Part shown: one piece after another, positions 9,009 to 17,559 of the stretch | Layout: every line of letters begins with the position of its first letter | How positions within the stretch are numbered: the first letter of the stretch is position 1 | Source of the DNA: Dehalococcoidia bacterium | GTDB taxonomy: Bacteria; Chloroflexota; Dehalococcoidia; SM23-28-2; WHTN01 | Direction of reading: 5' to 3' | Assembly (NCBI GenBank): GCA_009377715.1 | Contig: WHTN01000006.1 | Location: forward strand, 1-57,503 | Length of the DNA stretch: 57,503 nucleotides | The notes under the pieces: generated by a model | Told to the model about the DNA's origin: nothing | Database searches by the model: none | Seen by the model: the letters and a program-made list of their open reading frames with translations, nothing else | Made by a program: the position numbers and the translations under genes

Positions 9009-9380
9009 CTATTGCCATTCTAGGCCGCCCTTGGCCCAGTCGTAGATAAGGCCGATGCTCAGTACCGCCAGGAAGACCACAACCCCGACGAAACCGAAGA
9101 TCCCGACCTCACCAAAGGACACAGCCCACGGGAAGAGAAAAACAAGCTCGACATCAAAAACAAGAAAAACCAGGGCGATGAGGTAGTAGCGCGGGTGGAA
9201 TTGCACCCAGGCGGTGCCTTCCGTCGGGACGCCACATTCGTAAGTGTCCTCTTTGACAGCGTCCGGCTTTTGGGGCCTGAACCGCAGCCAACCGAAGAGG
9301 TAAGAGGTCACTATCCCACCCAAAGGAAAGATAAGACCCATTATGAGAAGAAAGCCGACGTGGCCGAAATCGGAAAGCAT
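9009..9380 (-). CDS. nuoA: NADH-quinone oxidoreductase subunit A
   Basis: A 123-residue membrane subunit with three hydrophobic segments. It has the NuoA/ND3 signature YECGVPTEGTAWVQFHPRYY, in which the conserved cysteine lies in the loop near the quinone cavity, and then LIALVFLVFDVELVFLFPW. It is the first gene of the minus-strand nuo operon. I see no clear Shine-Dalgarno sequence before its ATG, but a good sigma-70-type promoter lies 36-64 bases upstream (9416-9444). Confidence 0.96.
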   Translation of the reverse strand: MLSDFGHVGFLLIMGLIFPLGGIVTSYLFGWLRFRPQKPDAVKEDTYECGVPTEGTAWVQFHPRYYLIALVFLVFDVELVFLFPWAVSFGEVGIFGFVGVVVFLAVLSIGLIYDWAKGGLEWQ

Positions 9381-9415
9381 TACTTATTTGTGAAATTTAT
9401 CGTAATCGTTAAGGG

Positions 9416-9444
9416 AGTATAGCATAGCCGCCTACATAGAACAA
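9416..9444 (-). promoter_or_regulatory. Likely promoter of the nuo operon
   Basis: On the minus strand, TTGTTC (9444-9439) and TATACT (9421-9416) are separated by exactly 17 bases, a good match to a housekeeping sigma promoter. It lies 36 bases upstream of the nuoA start, in the divergent gap before the helix-turn-helix gene. Confidence 0.5.
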
Positions 9445-9581
9445 GGGTGAATGTAATGTGTTGCAGACCAATTGGACGAAACAAGGACCCGTGTAACGGA
9501 GCCCCCTAACACTGCGTCTCTAATCATAAGCAACGGCAAGCAGTGTTGAGCAATGATCAACATTTATAAGGAAGGAAAGCC

Positions 9582-9785
9582 ATGTTGATGACAGTCCGGG
9601 AGGCAGCTACGTACCTAAGATGCCATACATCAACGATCTACCGACTTCTACGCGAAAACCAGCTTCCGGGCGTCAAAATCGGCAATCAGTGGCGGATAGA
9701 CACCGACATCTTGGCGAACCATCTGGGAATTGAAAGTGTTTCGCAGGACGAGGCGAATTCGAAAGTTCCAAGTATCCGACGATAG
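9582..9785 (+). CDS. Small helix-turn-helix (excisionase-type) DNA-binding protein
   Basis: A 67-residue protein beginning MLMTVREAATYLRCHTSTIY with LPGVKIGNQWRI further on. This is the winged helix-turn-helix of the HTH_17/excisionase (MerR-like) superfamily: a helix pair A-A-x-Y-L-x-C-H-x-S/T-T-I-Y-R-L followed by the G-x-x-W-R-I wing. AAGGAAGGAAAG lies just before the ATG. It sits divergently from nuoA and 38 bases before a solute-binding protein gene on the same strand, so it may regulate that transporter; this is inference. No integrase is nearby, which argues against a phage excisionase. Confidence 0.8.
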   Translation: MLMTVREAATYLRCHTSTIYRLLRENQLPGVKIGNQWRIDTDILANHLGIESVSQDEANSKVPSIRR

Positions 9786-9823
9786 CTAACGACGCGTGCT
9801 AACGATCTCAGCGGAGGAAAAGA

Positions 9824-11527
9824 TTGTTAAGACCTTCCCTATTTGTGGTTCTGCTGCTAACAGTTTTTACGGTTACCTTTCTAGCTTGCGAAGAGGAAAA
9901 CGGCACTAACGGCACATCGCAGCCATCGGGCTCTCAAGAGGTGAGTATGTGGCTTGCGGGCGAACCCGCGAGCATCGACCCTAACAGGGCCGTCTTCGAT
10001 GTCGAGGTTAGCGTGGTCCGGCAACTCTTCCGCGGCCTTCTCTGGTTCGACGAGCATCTGAAACTCGCCCCAATGGCCGCCGTGGAGGTGCCCTCAGTTG
10101 ATAACGGGGGTATCTCAAGAGACGGCCTCACCTACACCTTTAAGCTACGGGATGACCTGAAGTGGAGCGACGGCCAACCGCTCACTGCCAGCGACTTCGA
10201 GTACAGCTTTAAGCGTCTTTTGGACCCGGCAACCGCCTCGGATTACGCTTCTCTTTATTACATAGTGAAGGGAGCTCAGGAGTACAACAGTGCCACCGAT
10301 GGGGCTACCGACGTACTAGAGCGGCTCCGCAGCGAACTCGGAGTGAAGGCGACAGATGCAAAAACGCTAGTTTTTACTCTTGAAAGCGTCCGGCCTACCT
10401 TCCCTCAGCTTATGGCGCTTTGGCCAGTATCTCCAGTGCGGGCGGACGTTGTCCAGAAGCACGGTGACAGTTGGACCGAGCCGGGCAACTTAGTGGGTAA
10501 TGGCCCTTTCATTCTCAAAGAATGGGCGCACCAAGAGCAGATAGTCTTAGAGCCAAACCCTCACTGGTGGGGAGCCGATAAGCCGCAGCTAAGCAAAGTT
10601 ACCTTCAAAATCATCGAAGACCGTGCTCAAGCATATAACGCTTATTTAGCCGGCGAGCTAGACGTCGTCGTCGTGCCTCCAGAACAGATGGACTCGCTGC
10701 GTGGAAACGAGCAACTCAGTAAAGAATGGGTAGCTCATACCGACCTCGCTACTTTTGCCCATCAATTCAATAACACCATAGCGCCGTTCGACGATCCCAA
10801 AGTTAGGCAAGCGTTCTCTCTAGCTATCGACCGCGAGACCTTATCCAACGTCATTACTAAGGGCATCGACGCGGTCGCTTATAGCTGGCTGCCGCCCGGC
10901 ATGCCCGGTTATGACGAAAATCTCGGCAGCCAGTGGAAGTTTGACGCAAACAAGGCCAAAAACCTTTTATCGGAAGCGGGTTATCCTGAAGGCAGCGGCC
11001 TTCCAAAGATCACGTTCACGTACGCGAACAGCGGCAGCAGCCCACTGGTGGCTCAATTCACACAGGAACAATTCAAGCGGAACCTCGGTGTTGAGATCGA
11101 ACTCGAGCCACTTGAGCCTAGAGCCTTCCAACAGCGGGTTGGGAACGAGGAGTTCCAGATGTCGCTTCTAGGCTTCCTCGCCGACTATCCCGACCCTGAA
11201 AACTGGCTGCCGGACTTCTGGGGCTGCCGTAAATACGAGGGTGATGAGTGCACGCAGTTCGCCGGTAACAATCATATAGGGTACGCCAATCCGCAGTTCG
11301 ATTCTTTTGTAGGGCAAGCCGCCAGAGAACTGGACCCCGCGAAGAGAGTCGAATTGTATGCCAAGGCCCATAAAGTCTTGGTCGATGATGCGCCTGTCAT
11401 CTTCACCCGCTACCGCGGGCGCAGCTTGCTCATAAAGCCGCACCTGAAAGGCCTTACCAGGACAGCTATGGACGGAGGCATCGTAGGCGACTTCTTTTTG
11501 GAGAGGGTTTACGTAGATAAGGGATAG
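9824..11527 (+). CDS. Family 5 (peptide/nickel-type) ABC transporter solute-binding lipoprotein, SBP-A
   Basis: A 567-residue extracytoplasmic binding protein. The start codon is TTG, chosen because GGAGG lies seven bases ahead and the next residues form a signal peptide (MLRPSLFVVLLLTVFTVTFL) ending in an A-C lipidation site at about residue 22. The mature part has the SBP_bac_5 features: FRGLLWFDEHLKLAPMAA, YTFKLRDDLKWSDGQPLTA, DFEYSFKRLLDP, GNGPFILKEW, VRQAFSLAIDRE and a C-terminal DDAPVIFTRYR. Unlike the other four binding proteins here it has a Sec-type rather than a Tat-type signal, and it lies upstream of two cognate-looking permeases. The substrate cannot be read from sequence; oligopeptides are the family default. 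Confidence 0.92.
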   Translation: MLRPSLFVVLLLTVFTVTFLACEEENGTNGTSQPSGSQEVSMWLAGEPASIDPNRAVFDVEVSVVRQLFRGLLWFDEHLKLAPMAAVEVPSVDNGGISRDGLTYTFKLRDDLKWSDGQPLTASDFEYSFKRLLDPATASDYASLYYIVKGAQEYNSATDGATDVLERLRSELGVKATDAKTLVFTLESVRPTFPQLMALWPVSPVRADVVQKHGDSWTEPGNLVGNGPFILKEWAHQEQIVLEPNPHWWGADKPQLSKVTFKIIEDRAQAYNAYLAGELDVVVVPPEQMDSLRGNEQLSKEWVAHTDLATFAHQFNNTIAPFDDPKVRQAFSLAIDRETLSNVITKGIDAVAYSWLPPGMPGYDENLGSQWKFDANKAKNLLSEAGYPEGSGLPKITFTYANSGSSPLVAQFTQEQFKRNLGVEIELEPLEPRAFQQRVGNEEFQMSLLGFLADYPDPENWLPDFWGCRKYEGDECTQFAGNNHIGYANPQFDSFVGQAARELDPAKRVELYAKAHKVLVDDAPVIFTRYRGRSLLIKPHLKGLTRTAMDGGIVGDFFLERVYVDKG

Positions 11528-11565
11528 CAAGTGTGAGAGCGGAACATAATTAGCTTGAACACAAA

Positions 11566-11690
11566 TGTCATTCTGAGCGACCGAAAGGGAGCGAAGAATC
11601 TTACGAAGCAACTATATGACCATTTGACTGTAAGACCCTTCGCGGAGTTTTATGCTGAGCGAAGCGAAGTGCTCAGGGTGACAAAATAGC
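11566..11690. repeat. Intergenic repeats between SBP-A and its permease
   Basis: Family B (11566-11603, GTCATTCTGAGCGACCG...GCGAAGAATC) is followed by a diverged element at about 11637-11684 with parts of families A and B (CCCTTCGCGGAG...CTCAGGGTGAC). The gap is 191 bases, so SBP-A and the permeases may still form one transcription unit. Confidence 0.65.
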
Positions 11691-11718
11691 CCCATAGCAC
11701 TTTCTGCACAACTTTAGT

Positions 11719-12636
11719 ATGGCTGGTTATCTGGTACGCAGGACCCTGTGGCTGGGGGTAGTCCTGTTCCTCGTCGCTCTCATCACCTTCGTCCTCATGC
11801 ACGCCGTACCCGGCGGGCCGTGGGACCGCGAGAAAACGCTCGCCCCGGCGATCGTAGCTAACCTTAACCAACGCTACGGCCTAGACGATCCGCTGTGGCA
11901 ACAGTTCGTTGACTATGTCACGCGCTCACTGCGCGGCGACCTCGGCGTCTCGTATATCTACCAAGACAGGCCGGTGGCGGAGATCATATCGGACAGCTTT
12001 CCCACTACTGCCGCCCTTGGTTTACTGGCGCTCGTATTCGCCCTTGTGGTCGGTCTCACCCTTGGCGTTGTGTCGTCAATGCGGCCGAACAGCGCTCTCG
12101 ATTACGTCAGCGTGCTTTTCGCCACTATTGGCGCAAGCGTGCCGAACTTCGTTGTCGGCATCTTGCTCGTCGTAATCTTCGCTGTGAAGCTGGGCTGGCT
12201 GCCGACAGGCGGCTGGGGCGATCCCAAAGAGGCGGTACTGCCGGCGTTCACGCTCGGGCTGCTGCCTGCGGCCTATCTCGCCAGAATAACGCGAGCGAGC
12301 ATGCTCGAAGTCCTTCGGCAGGACTACGTGCGGCTCGCTTGGGCGAAAGGCTTGCCGGAACGTACGGTTATGGTAAGACACGCCTTCCGAAACGCTCTAA
12401 TACCAGTCCTGACCGTGGCTGGCCCTCTGGCTGCAACCCTCGTAACAGGATCTTTCATCGTCGAGACGGTCTTCTCGGTCCCGGGCATTGGCCGCCTCTT
12501 CGTACAAGCGGTCTTCCAACGAGACTACGGCCTCATCATGGGCACAGTGCTCTTCTATGCATTCTTAGTGGCTACAGCCAACTTCATCGTGGATATGCTA
12601 TATGCTGCAGTTGATCCGCGGATTCGCTACCGCTAG
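11719..12636 (+). CDS. ABC transporter permease, DppB/OppB type
   Basis: A 305-residue inner-membrane permease with about six transmembrane segments. It starts MAGYLVRRTLWLGVVLFLVA, has the periplasmic RYGLDDPLWQQFVDYV typical of the DppB branch, and carries the cytoplasmic ATPase-docking EAA loop around DYVRLAWAKGLPERTVMVRH with the conserved alanine-glycine pair. It ends DPRIRYR, the standard DppB tail. It overlaps the next permease gene by 35 bases. Together with SBP-A and the next gene it would form a peptide-type importer, but no ATP-binding subunit gene is present, so the ATPases must be encoded elsewhere. Confidence 0.95.
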   Translation: MAGYLVRRTLWLGVVLFLVALITFVLMHAVPGGPWDREKTLAPAIVANLNQRYGLDDPLWQQFVDYVTRSLRGDLGVSYIYQDRPVAEIISDSFPTTAALGLLALVFALVVGLTLGVVSSMRPNSALDYVSVLFATIGASVPNFVVGILLVVIFAVKLGWLPTGGWGDPKEAVLPAFTLGLLPAAYLARITRASMLEVLRQDYVRLAWAKGLPERTVMVRHAFRNALIPVLTVAGPLAATLVTGSFIVETVFSVPGIGRLFVQAVFQRDYGLIMGTVLFYAFLVATANFIVDMLYAAVDPRIRYR

Positions 12637-13531
12637 GCGCGGGGCGGCTGCGCAGGCTCGCGATACGGATGGTATCGAGCGGCCGCCGCGTTCCAGTAGC
12701 CTTTGGAGCGACGCTTTTCGACGCTTGCTGAAAAACCGTCTCGCGGTTAGCGGCCTCGTGTTTATTATCACCGTGTCTGCTGTAGCCATCCTGGCGCCTC
12801 TAATAGCTCCGTACGACCCAACGCTTCAGGATTACAGCATCGTTCAGCAAGGCCCGAGCTGGGGCCATCCCTTCGGGACGGACGCCTTGGGCCGCGACCA
12901 GCTAAGCCGCGTCATATATGGGGCGAGGACATCGCTCGCTGTCGGCGTCTTCGCTGGAGCGCTCGCGTTAAGCATCGCCATAGCTGTAGCGGCGCTGGCA
13001 GCGATAGGCGGCCGCCTCGGTGACACCGTGGCGATGCGCTTTACGGACGTAATTTACGCCTTCCCCGAGCTGCTATTTATCATCCTCTTAGCCGCTGTGA
13101 TGGGCAGCAGCCTCACAAGCTTATTCTTCGCCATTGGACTTGTCGCGTGGCCGGATAGCGCTAGGATCATCCGCGCTCAGATGCTATCGCTGCAGGAGCG
13201 GGAGTTCGTAGCTGCGGCCGAAGTTCTCGGCGCGTCGAAGAAGCGTATAGTATTCCAGCACATGCTACCGAACACGGTCGGGCCCCTCATAGTGGTAACA
13301 ACCTTCGGTATACCGCGGGCTATTCTGGCGGAGGCCACCTTGAGCTTCCTGGGTATTGGCATTAAGCCACCGACGCCTAGCTGGGGAAGCATGGTGCAAG
13401 AAGGGTACGCCGCTGTCCTGGCTACGCCAGCCTTGGTATTGTTTCCGGCACTGGCGATAGCGCTGGTGATGATGGCCTTCACCTTCCTCGGCGACGGCCT
13501 CCGCGACGCGTTGGATCCGCGCACGCGATAA
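12602..13531 (+). CDS. ABC transporter permease, DppC/OppC type
   Basis: A 309-residue permease. A soluble N-terminal extension is followed by LLKNRLAVSGLVFIITVSAV, the DppC motif DALGRDQLSRVIYGARTSL, the docking loop EFVAAAEVLGASKKRIVFQH and the ending LGDGLRDALDPRTR. The start at 12602 overlaps the upstream permease by 35 bases; a later start cannot be excluded because the first 40 residues are not conserved in the family. It is the heterodimer partner of the preceding DppB-like protein. Confidence 0.94.
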   Translation: MLQLIRGFATARRGAAAQARDTDGIERPPRSSSLWSDAFRRLLKNRLAVSGLVFIITVSAVAILAPLIAPYDPTLQDYSIVQQGPSWGHPFGTDALGRDQLSRVIYGARTSLAVGVFAGALALSIAIAVAALAAIGGRLGDTVAMRFTDVIYAFPELLFIILLAAVMGSSLTSLFFAIGLVAWPDSARIIRAQMLSLQEREFVAAAEVLGASKKRIVFQHMLPNTVGPLIVVTTFGIPRAILAEATLSFLGIGIKPPTPSWGSMVQEGYAAVLATPALVLFPALAIALVMMAFTFLGDGLRDALDPRTR

Positions 13532-13550
13532 CTAATCTTGGGTTCCTTCT

Positions 13551-13650
13551 CCGCTCACCCTGAGCCTGTCGAAGGGCGTCCAAAATTTGGCAATCGTTGT
13601 CTCAACTCAGAGATTGCTTCGGCACACTTGCAGTGACCTCGCAATGACAC
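13551..13650. repeat. Intergenic repeats, families A and C
   Basis: An inverted copy of family A (13551-13578, CTCACCCTGAGCCTGTCGAA) is followed by an inverted family C element (13607-13650, CAGAGATTGCTTCGG...CGCAATGACA). These separate the transporter genes from oxygenase R1. Confidence 0.8.
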
Positions 13651-13708
13651 CCGCCGTCTTCGCTGTGCTATATTACGAATATCGAAAGCATCCTAAAGGA
13701 GGCCTACA

Positions 13709-14983
13709 ATGGTCAACCTGAACGAGCTTGTAAATCCCGCGACGGGCATGGTCAACCGTAACATCTACGTAGATCGCGAGATCTACGAGCAAGAGTTGGA
13801 GAAGATATTCGCCCGTTGTTGGTGCTACCTCGGTCACGAATCGCAAGTACCGAACCCTGGCGATTTTGTCGCCTCGTACATCGGCGAAGACCCAGTGCTG
13901 GTAGTACGAGACTCTCGCGGCAAGATAGGAGCGTTCCTGAACACCTGTCGCCACCGCGGCATGCGCGTCTGCCGGGCGGACGAGGGGAACGCAGCCGCGT
14001 TCACCTGTACGTACCATGGCTGGACGTATGGCAACGACGGCAAGCTCGTGGGCGTGCCGGGTTACAAGGAGTACTACTACGAAGAGTTGGATATGGAGCA
14101 ATGGGGCCTCGTGCCCGTGGCACAGGTTGATTCTTACAAAGGTATGATATTCGGCACGTTCGACGCGAATGCTACCTCGCTCCCAGAATATCTCGGCGAT
14201 ATGACCTTCTACCTGGACATCCTCATCGATAGGCGCGAGGGTGGCTCGGAGATTATAGGGGGCGTGCACAAGTGGATAATGCCCTGCAACTGGAAGTTCG
14301 CCGCCGAGAACTTCGGCGGCGACGGTTACCACTTCCCCATCACGCACATCTCTGCGTTCGCTTCCGGGGCGCGGCGAGACCAGGCGATACGCCGAGCCAC
14401 GGGCATCGGCACCGAGTCTACCCAATTCGTCGTCAGCCCGGGAAACGGCCACAACGTGATGACCGGCGTCCACAACGGCGTGCCGCCCGAAGGACCGACG
14501 GAGCTCTTCGACGACTACATCGTGCAGATCTTTCCCGAGATGGAAGAGAGGCTTGGCCCCCTGCGAGCGCGCATGTCGGGCGGTGTCGGCAACATATTCC
14601 CGAACATGTCGTTCCTGCGCGGCGGCGGCTCAGGCGCGCATACCCTGCGGGTGTGGCATCCCCGCGGTCCGGACAAGATAGAAGTGTGGTCGTGGGCGAT
14701 CGTCGATAAGAAAGCGCCGCCCGAGATCAAGGAAGCGAACAGATTCTATTGCACCGGGTCGTTCAGTCCCGGCGGCATCTTCGAAATGGACGACGCCGAG
14801 AACTGGGTGGCGGCCACACAGGCGAGTTCAGGCTATATGGGTCGGCAGCAGGTGTTCAACTACTCGATGGCGGTGGGCCATCAGCGTACCAGCGAAGACC
14901 ATCCTGGCTCGCTCGGGCCATCGCCGAGCGAGCATAACCAGCGAAATCTGTACGCTCGCTGGCTGGAACTGATGAATAGCTAG
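13709..14983 (+). CDS. Rieske ring-hydroxylating oxygenase alpha subunit, R1
   Basis: A 424-residue protein combining an N-terminal Rieske [2Fe-2S] domain with a C-terminal non-haem iron domain. The cluster ligands are Cys80, His82, Cys100 and His103 (NTCRHRGMRVCRA and FTCTYHGWTYG). The mononuclear iron site is N-x-x-x-D205-G-Y-H208-x4-H213, with a C-terminal Asp361/Asp362 in EMDDAENW. The numbering closely parallels naphthalene dioxygenase. Such enzymes use electrons from a ferredoxin or reductase to insert oxygen into aromatic or other stable substrates in the cytoplasm. TAAAGGAGG precedes the ATG. No beta subunit or reductase gene is adjacent; downstream are a VOC protein and two bicupins, which suggests a catabolic group. 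The substrate is unknown. Confidence 0.93.
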   Translation: MVNLNELVNPATGMVNRNIYVDREIYEQELEKIFARCWCYLGHESQVPNPGDFVASYIGEDPVLVVRDSRGKIGAFLNTCRHRGMRVCRADEGNAAAFTCTYHGWTYGNDGKLVGVPGYKEYYYEELDMEQWGLVPVAQVDSYKGMIFGTFDANATSLPEYLGDMTFYLDILIDRREGGSEIIGGVHKWIMPCNWKFAAENFGGDGYHFPITHISAFASGARRDQAIRRATGIGTESTQFVVSPGNGHNVMTGVHNGVPPEGPTELFDDYIVQIFPEMEERLGPLRARMSGGVGNIFPNMSFLRGGGSGAHTLRVWHPRGPDKIEVWSWAIVDKKAPPEIKEANRFYCTGSFSPGGIFEMDDAENWVAATQASSGYMGRQQVFNYSMAVGHQRTSEDHPGSLGPSPSEHNQRNLYARWLELMNS

Positions 14984-15087
14984 CACGAAAGCTGCAAAGT
15001 CGCCCGCTTTTTTTATACTTCCTTAACACCTTCTTTAAGGGAGAGGAGTATCCTGGAGAAGGAGGATATAATAGAAGGAGGTTGAAC

Positions 15088-15537
15088 ATGGCAGTAAAAC
15101 CGATTCCAGAGGGCTATCACACCGTTACGCCTGGTATGGCAGTCCCTAACGTAAAGGGCGTGATCGAATTCCTCAAGCAGGCGTTCGGCGCTGAAATGAT
15201 AGAGGAGCCTATGATGCGGCCAGACGGCGGCGTCATGCACGCCGAAGTAAAGATCGGCGACTCCATCATCATGTTGGGCGAACCGATGGGCGAGCAGTGG
15301 GGCCCTATGCCCGGCAGCTTCTGTTTGTACGTTCCTGATACTGACTCGGTCTACAAGCGAGCGCTTCAAGCCGGAGGCGAAACGCTTATGGAGCCAGCCG
15401 ACCAGTTCTGGGGCGACCGCATGGCCGGCGTCAAAGACAAGGGCGGCAACTTCTGGTGGCTGGCGACGCGCGTTGAGGAGGTATCGCGTGAGGAGATGGG
15501 CAAGCGCGCGGAAGCGTTCATGGGGCAAAATCGCTAG
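15088..15537 (+). CDS. VOC-fold (glyoxalase/PhnB-like) protein
   Basis: A 149-residue protein beginning MAVKPIPEGYHTVTPGMAVP. The fold pattern is that of the vicinal oxygen chelate superfamily, PhnB-like branch: VKGVIEFLKQAFGAEMIEE in the first module, then HAEVKIGDSIIMLGEP, and FCLYVPDTDSVYKRALQAG in the second, ending WGDRMAGVKDKGGNFWWLA. I start at the ATG at 15088 because GAAGGAGG ends six bases before it; an upstream TTG at 15082 would overlap that site. VOC proteins include dioxygenases, isomerases and lyases; metal ligands cannot be assigned safely here. It lies between oxygenase R1 and the bicupins. Confidence 0.85.
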   Translation: MAVKPIPEGYHTVTPGMAVPNVKGVIEFLKQAFGAEMIEEPMMRPDGGVMHAEVKIGDSIIMLGEPMGEQWGPMPGSFCLYVPDTDSVYKRALQAGGETLMEPADQFWGDRMAGVKDKGGNFWWLATRVEEVSREEMGKRAEAFMGQNR

Positions 15538-15630
15538 GTAAGTAACGGAGTAACGCGCATCGGCATGCAGCCTTGCTAAGTTGAGCGACGCGCGTTAAAA
15601 TAGCACAAAAGTAGGGAAAAGGAGGAACAA

Positions 15631-16497
15631 ATGGCAGACGTACAAACTAGAACCAGAGTCCTACACCTTCCCGATGAGATAGCCAAGGGCGGTTTTCACC
15701 CGTTGCAAGGACCGAATGCGGGTAGGCTCGGCGGCTACACAATTTTGGACCTGGCGCCTGACAAGGAGCGCACCAAGCACCTCGTCGAAATCGTGAATAT
15801 CGAGCCGGGGAGCAGCAAGTTTAACCATTATCACGACGGCGCAGAGACCATTACTATCATCCTAGAGGGCGAAGGCGAGTACGTCCTCGATGAGGATAAG
15901 ACCGTTCCCGTGAAGCCGGGGGACATCTGCATGTCCCTACCTGGTCAAATTCATGGCTCTCGTAACACCGGCAAGGGTCCGCTTCGCTACTTCGTCGTGG
16001 AAGGGCCACTGCCCCTCCAGATGCAGGAAGGGGCAAGGCCAAAGCCAGGCGACACGCCCAACCGCAAGCTGAACCTTAAGGAAGTAATCGATACCTGGAA
16101 GTTCGTGGAGATAGCGCCGGAGAACATGCCCGCTCAGATGCGCGGCCCGCAGGGCCCTTCCCGCGGCCAACGGCCCGAGCTAGCGGGCTACACTGTGGTC
16201 TTCCTGGTTGACCATCCGGACAGCCTTCACCAGGTAGAGATCGTGAACATCGAACCTGGGCATGGCAAGTTTGCCCATTATCACGACAACGCTGAGACAT
16301 TCCAATACTTCGTAGAGGGCGAAGGCGAGTTCGTGCTAGGCGATGGCAACACCGTGCCGGTGAAGCCCGGCTCCATGACCCACGCTTTCCCGGGCGAAGT
16401 CCACGGCACTGTTAACAAGGGCAACACGCCCCTTCGTTACGTAGTGATCGAAGGACCTCTACCGCTCGGCGGCACTAACCCCGTTGAAGTGCACTAG
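15631..16497 (+). CDS. Bicupin protein, first tandem copy
   Basis: A 288-residue protein made of two cupin beta-barrels. The first has metal-ligand positions His66, His68, Glu72 and His108 (NHYHDGAET and PGQIHG); the second repeats them at His216, His218, Glu222 and His258 (AHYHDNAET and PGEVHG). The two halves are clearly homologous, sharing VEIVNIEPG and an LRY-(V)-V-x-EGPLPL ending. Both metal sites look complete, so a metal-dependent oxygenase or isomerase role is possible, but cupins are functionally diverse and I cannot name a reaction. GGAGG lies eight bases before the ATG. It is followed by a second gene of the same architecture. Confidence 0.85.
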   Translation: MADVQTRTRVLHLPDEIAKGGFHPLQGPNAGRLGGYTILDLAPDKERTKHLVEIVNIEPGSSKFNHYHDGAETITIILEGEGEYVLDEDKTVPVKPGDICMSLPGQIHGSRNTGKGPLRYFVVEGPLPLQMQEGARPKPGDTPNRKLNLKEVIDTWKFVEIAPENMPAQMRGPQGPSRGQRPELAGYTVVFLVDHPDSLHQVEIVNIEPGHGKFAHYHDNAETFQYFVEGEGEFVLGDGNTVPVKPGSMTHAFPGEVHGTVNKGNTPLRYVVIEGPLPLGGTNPVEVH

Positions 16498-16518
16498 ACC
16501 GTACAGATCGAAGAATAA

Positions 16519-16556
16519 GCGACCTAAAGGTCGCCACTGGCAGCCTAAAGGCTGCC
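16519..16556. repeat. Two short hairpin repeats (family D)
   Basis: Two adjacent perfect hairpins with the same loop, GCGACCTAAAGGTCGC (16519-16534) and GGCAGCCTAAAGGCTGCC (16539-16556), lie between the two bicupin genes. Similar CCTAAAGG-centred hairpins occur at 29383-29402 and, more diverged, at 35117-35160 and 52343-52370. Confidence 0.6.
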
Positions 16557-16666
16557 CTCTACATTACGTCCTTCGAAATACTTGTCAGGCTACGGCATAT
16601 TATGCTAAAGTGTGCGAAAAGTAGGCTCATATAGGATGATGCCTACATATCAGGTAGGAGGAGCAA

Positions 16667-17536
16667 ATGGCAGACGTACAAACTAGGACACGGACGTGGG
16701 ATATCCCCGCTGAAATTGCCAAGGGTGACTTCGGCCCAGTCCCTGGGATCGACATGAGTAAGTTGCCAGGATATACGGTCAAGGTCCTGGTCGACGACCC
16801 GAAGACGCAGCACCTCATCGAGATCGTCAACATCGACCCTGGCATGAGCAAGTACAACCACTGGCACGAGAACGCCGAGACCGTCACGATTTTCCTCGAA
16901 GGCGAAGGTGATTACGTCCTGGACGAGGACAAGACGATGCCGATTAAGCCCGGCTTCATCTGCTCGGCGCTGCCAGGCGAGGTTCACGGCGCCCGCAACA
17001 CCGGCAACGTGCCGCTTCGCTACTTGGTAGTCGAAGGCCCGCTCCCCCTAGGCATGCGGGAAGGTGCCAGGCCACTGGACGGCAGCAGGCCCAACCGCGT
17101 TCTCGACTCCAAAGAGGTGATCGCTACCTGGAAGTTCGTACCGATCGCCCCGGAGAACATGCCCGCTCAGTTGCGCCAGCCAGCGCCGGACCCGAGCGCT
17201 CCCCGCACGAACCCCGAGCTTCGTGGCTACACCGTAGTCTTCCTAGTAGACCACGAAGACAGCAAGCACATGGTCGAGATTGTCAACATCGAGCCCGGCC
17301 AGGGCAAGTATGCTCACGTCCACCAGAACGCAGAGACCGTCCTCTACTTCCTGGAAGGCGAGGGCGAGTTCGTAATGGACAACGGCGCGAAGCTGCCCGT
17401 GAGGCCTGGCACGATGTGCCACGCCTTCCCCGGCGAAGTCCACGGCACGATAAACAAGGGCAACACGCCACTTCGTTACGTCGTCGTCGAAGGCCCGACG
17501 CCGATCGGCGGCACCACTGCCGTCGAGGTCCACTAG
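16667..17536 (+). CDS. Bicupin protein, second tandem copy
   Basis: A 289-residue paralogue of the preceding gene, identical over the first eight residues (MADVQTRTR start) and very similar along its whole length. Metal-ligand positions are His65, His67, Glu71 and His107 in the first cupin and His217, His219, Glu223 and His259 in the second. The pair arose by gene duplication on top of an older internal domain duplication, giving four cupin domains in about 1.9 kb. AGGAGG precedes the ATG. A strong intrinsic terminator follows at 17560-17593, so the bicupins probably end a transcription unit. The function is unknown; the neighbourhood suggests catabolism. Confidence 0.85.
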   Translation: MADVQTRTRTWDIPAEIAKGDFGPVPGIDMSKLPGYTVKVLVDDPKTQHLIEIVNIDPGMSKYNHWHENAETVTIFLEGEGDYVLDEDKTMPIKPGFICSALPGEVHGARNTGNVPLRYLVVEGPLPLGMREGARPLDGSRPNRVLDSKEVIATWKFVPIAPENMPAQLRQPAPDPSAPRTNPELRGYTVVFLVDHEDSKHMVEIVNIEPGQGKYAHVHQNAETVLYFLEGEGEFVMDNGAKLPVRPGTMCHAFPGEVHGTINKGNTPLRYVVVEGPTPIGGTTAVEVH

Positions 17537-17559
17537 TCCATAAGGGATTCAAAAATAAA

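Noticed and set aside
9582..9785. Phage or integrative-element excisionase
   Set aside because: Although the fold is excisionase-like, there is no integrase, attachment-site duplication or tRNA nearby; a small transcriptional regulator is more likely.
11168..11611. A 147-codon minus-strand frame over the end of SBP-A
   Set aside because: Antisense to SBP-A and starting in a family B repeat; no independent support.
13673..14473. Long antisense frame opposite R1, with similar antisense frames opposite R2, R4, R5 and R6
   Set aside because: The repeated presence looked interesting at first, but it follows from the conserved protein sequence and codon use of the oxygenase paralogues. No ribosome binding site or family match supports it.
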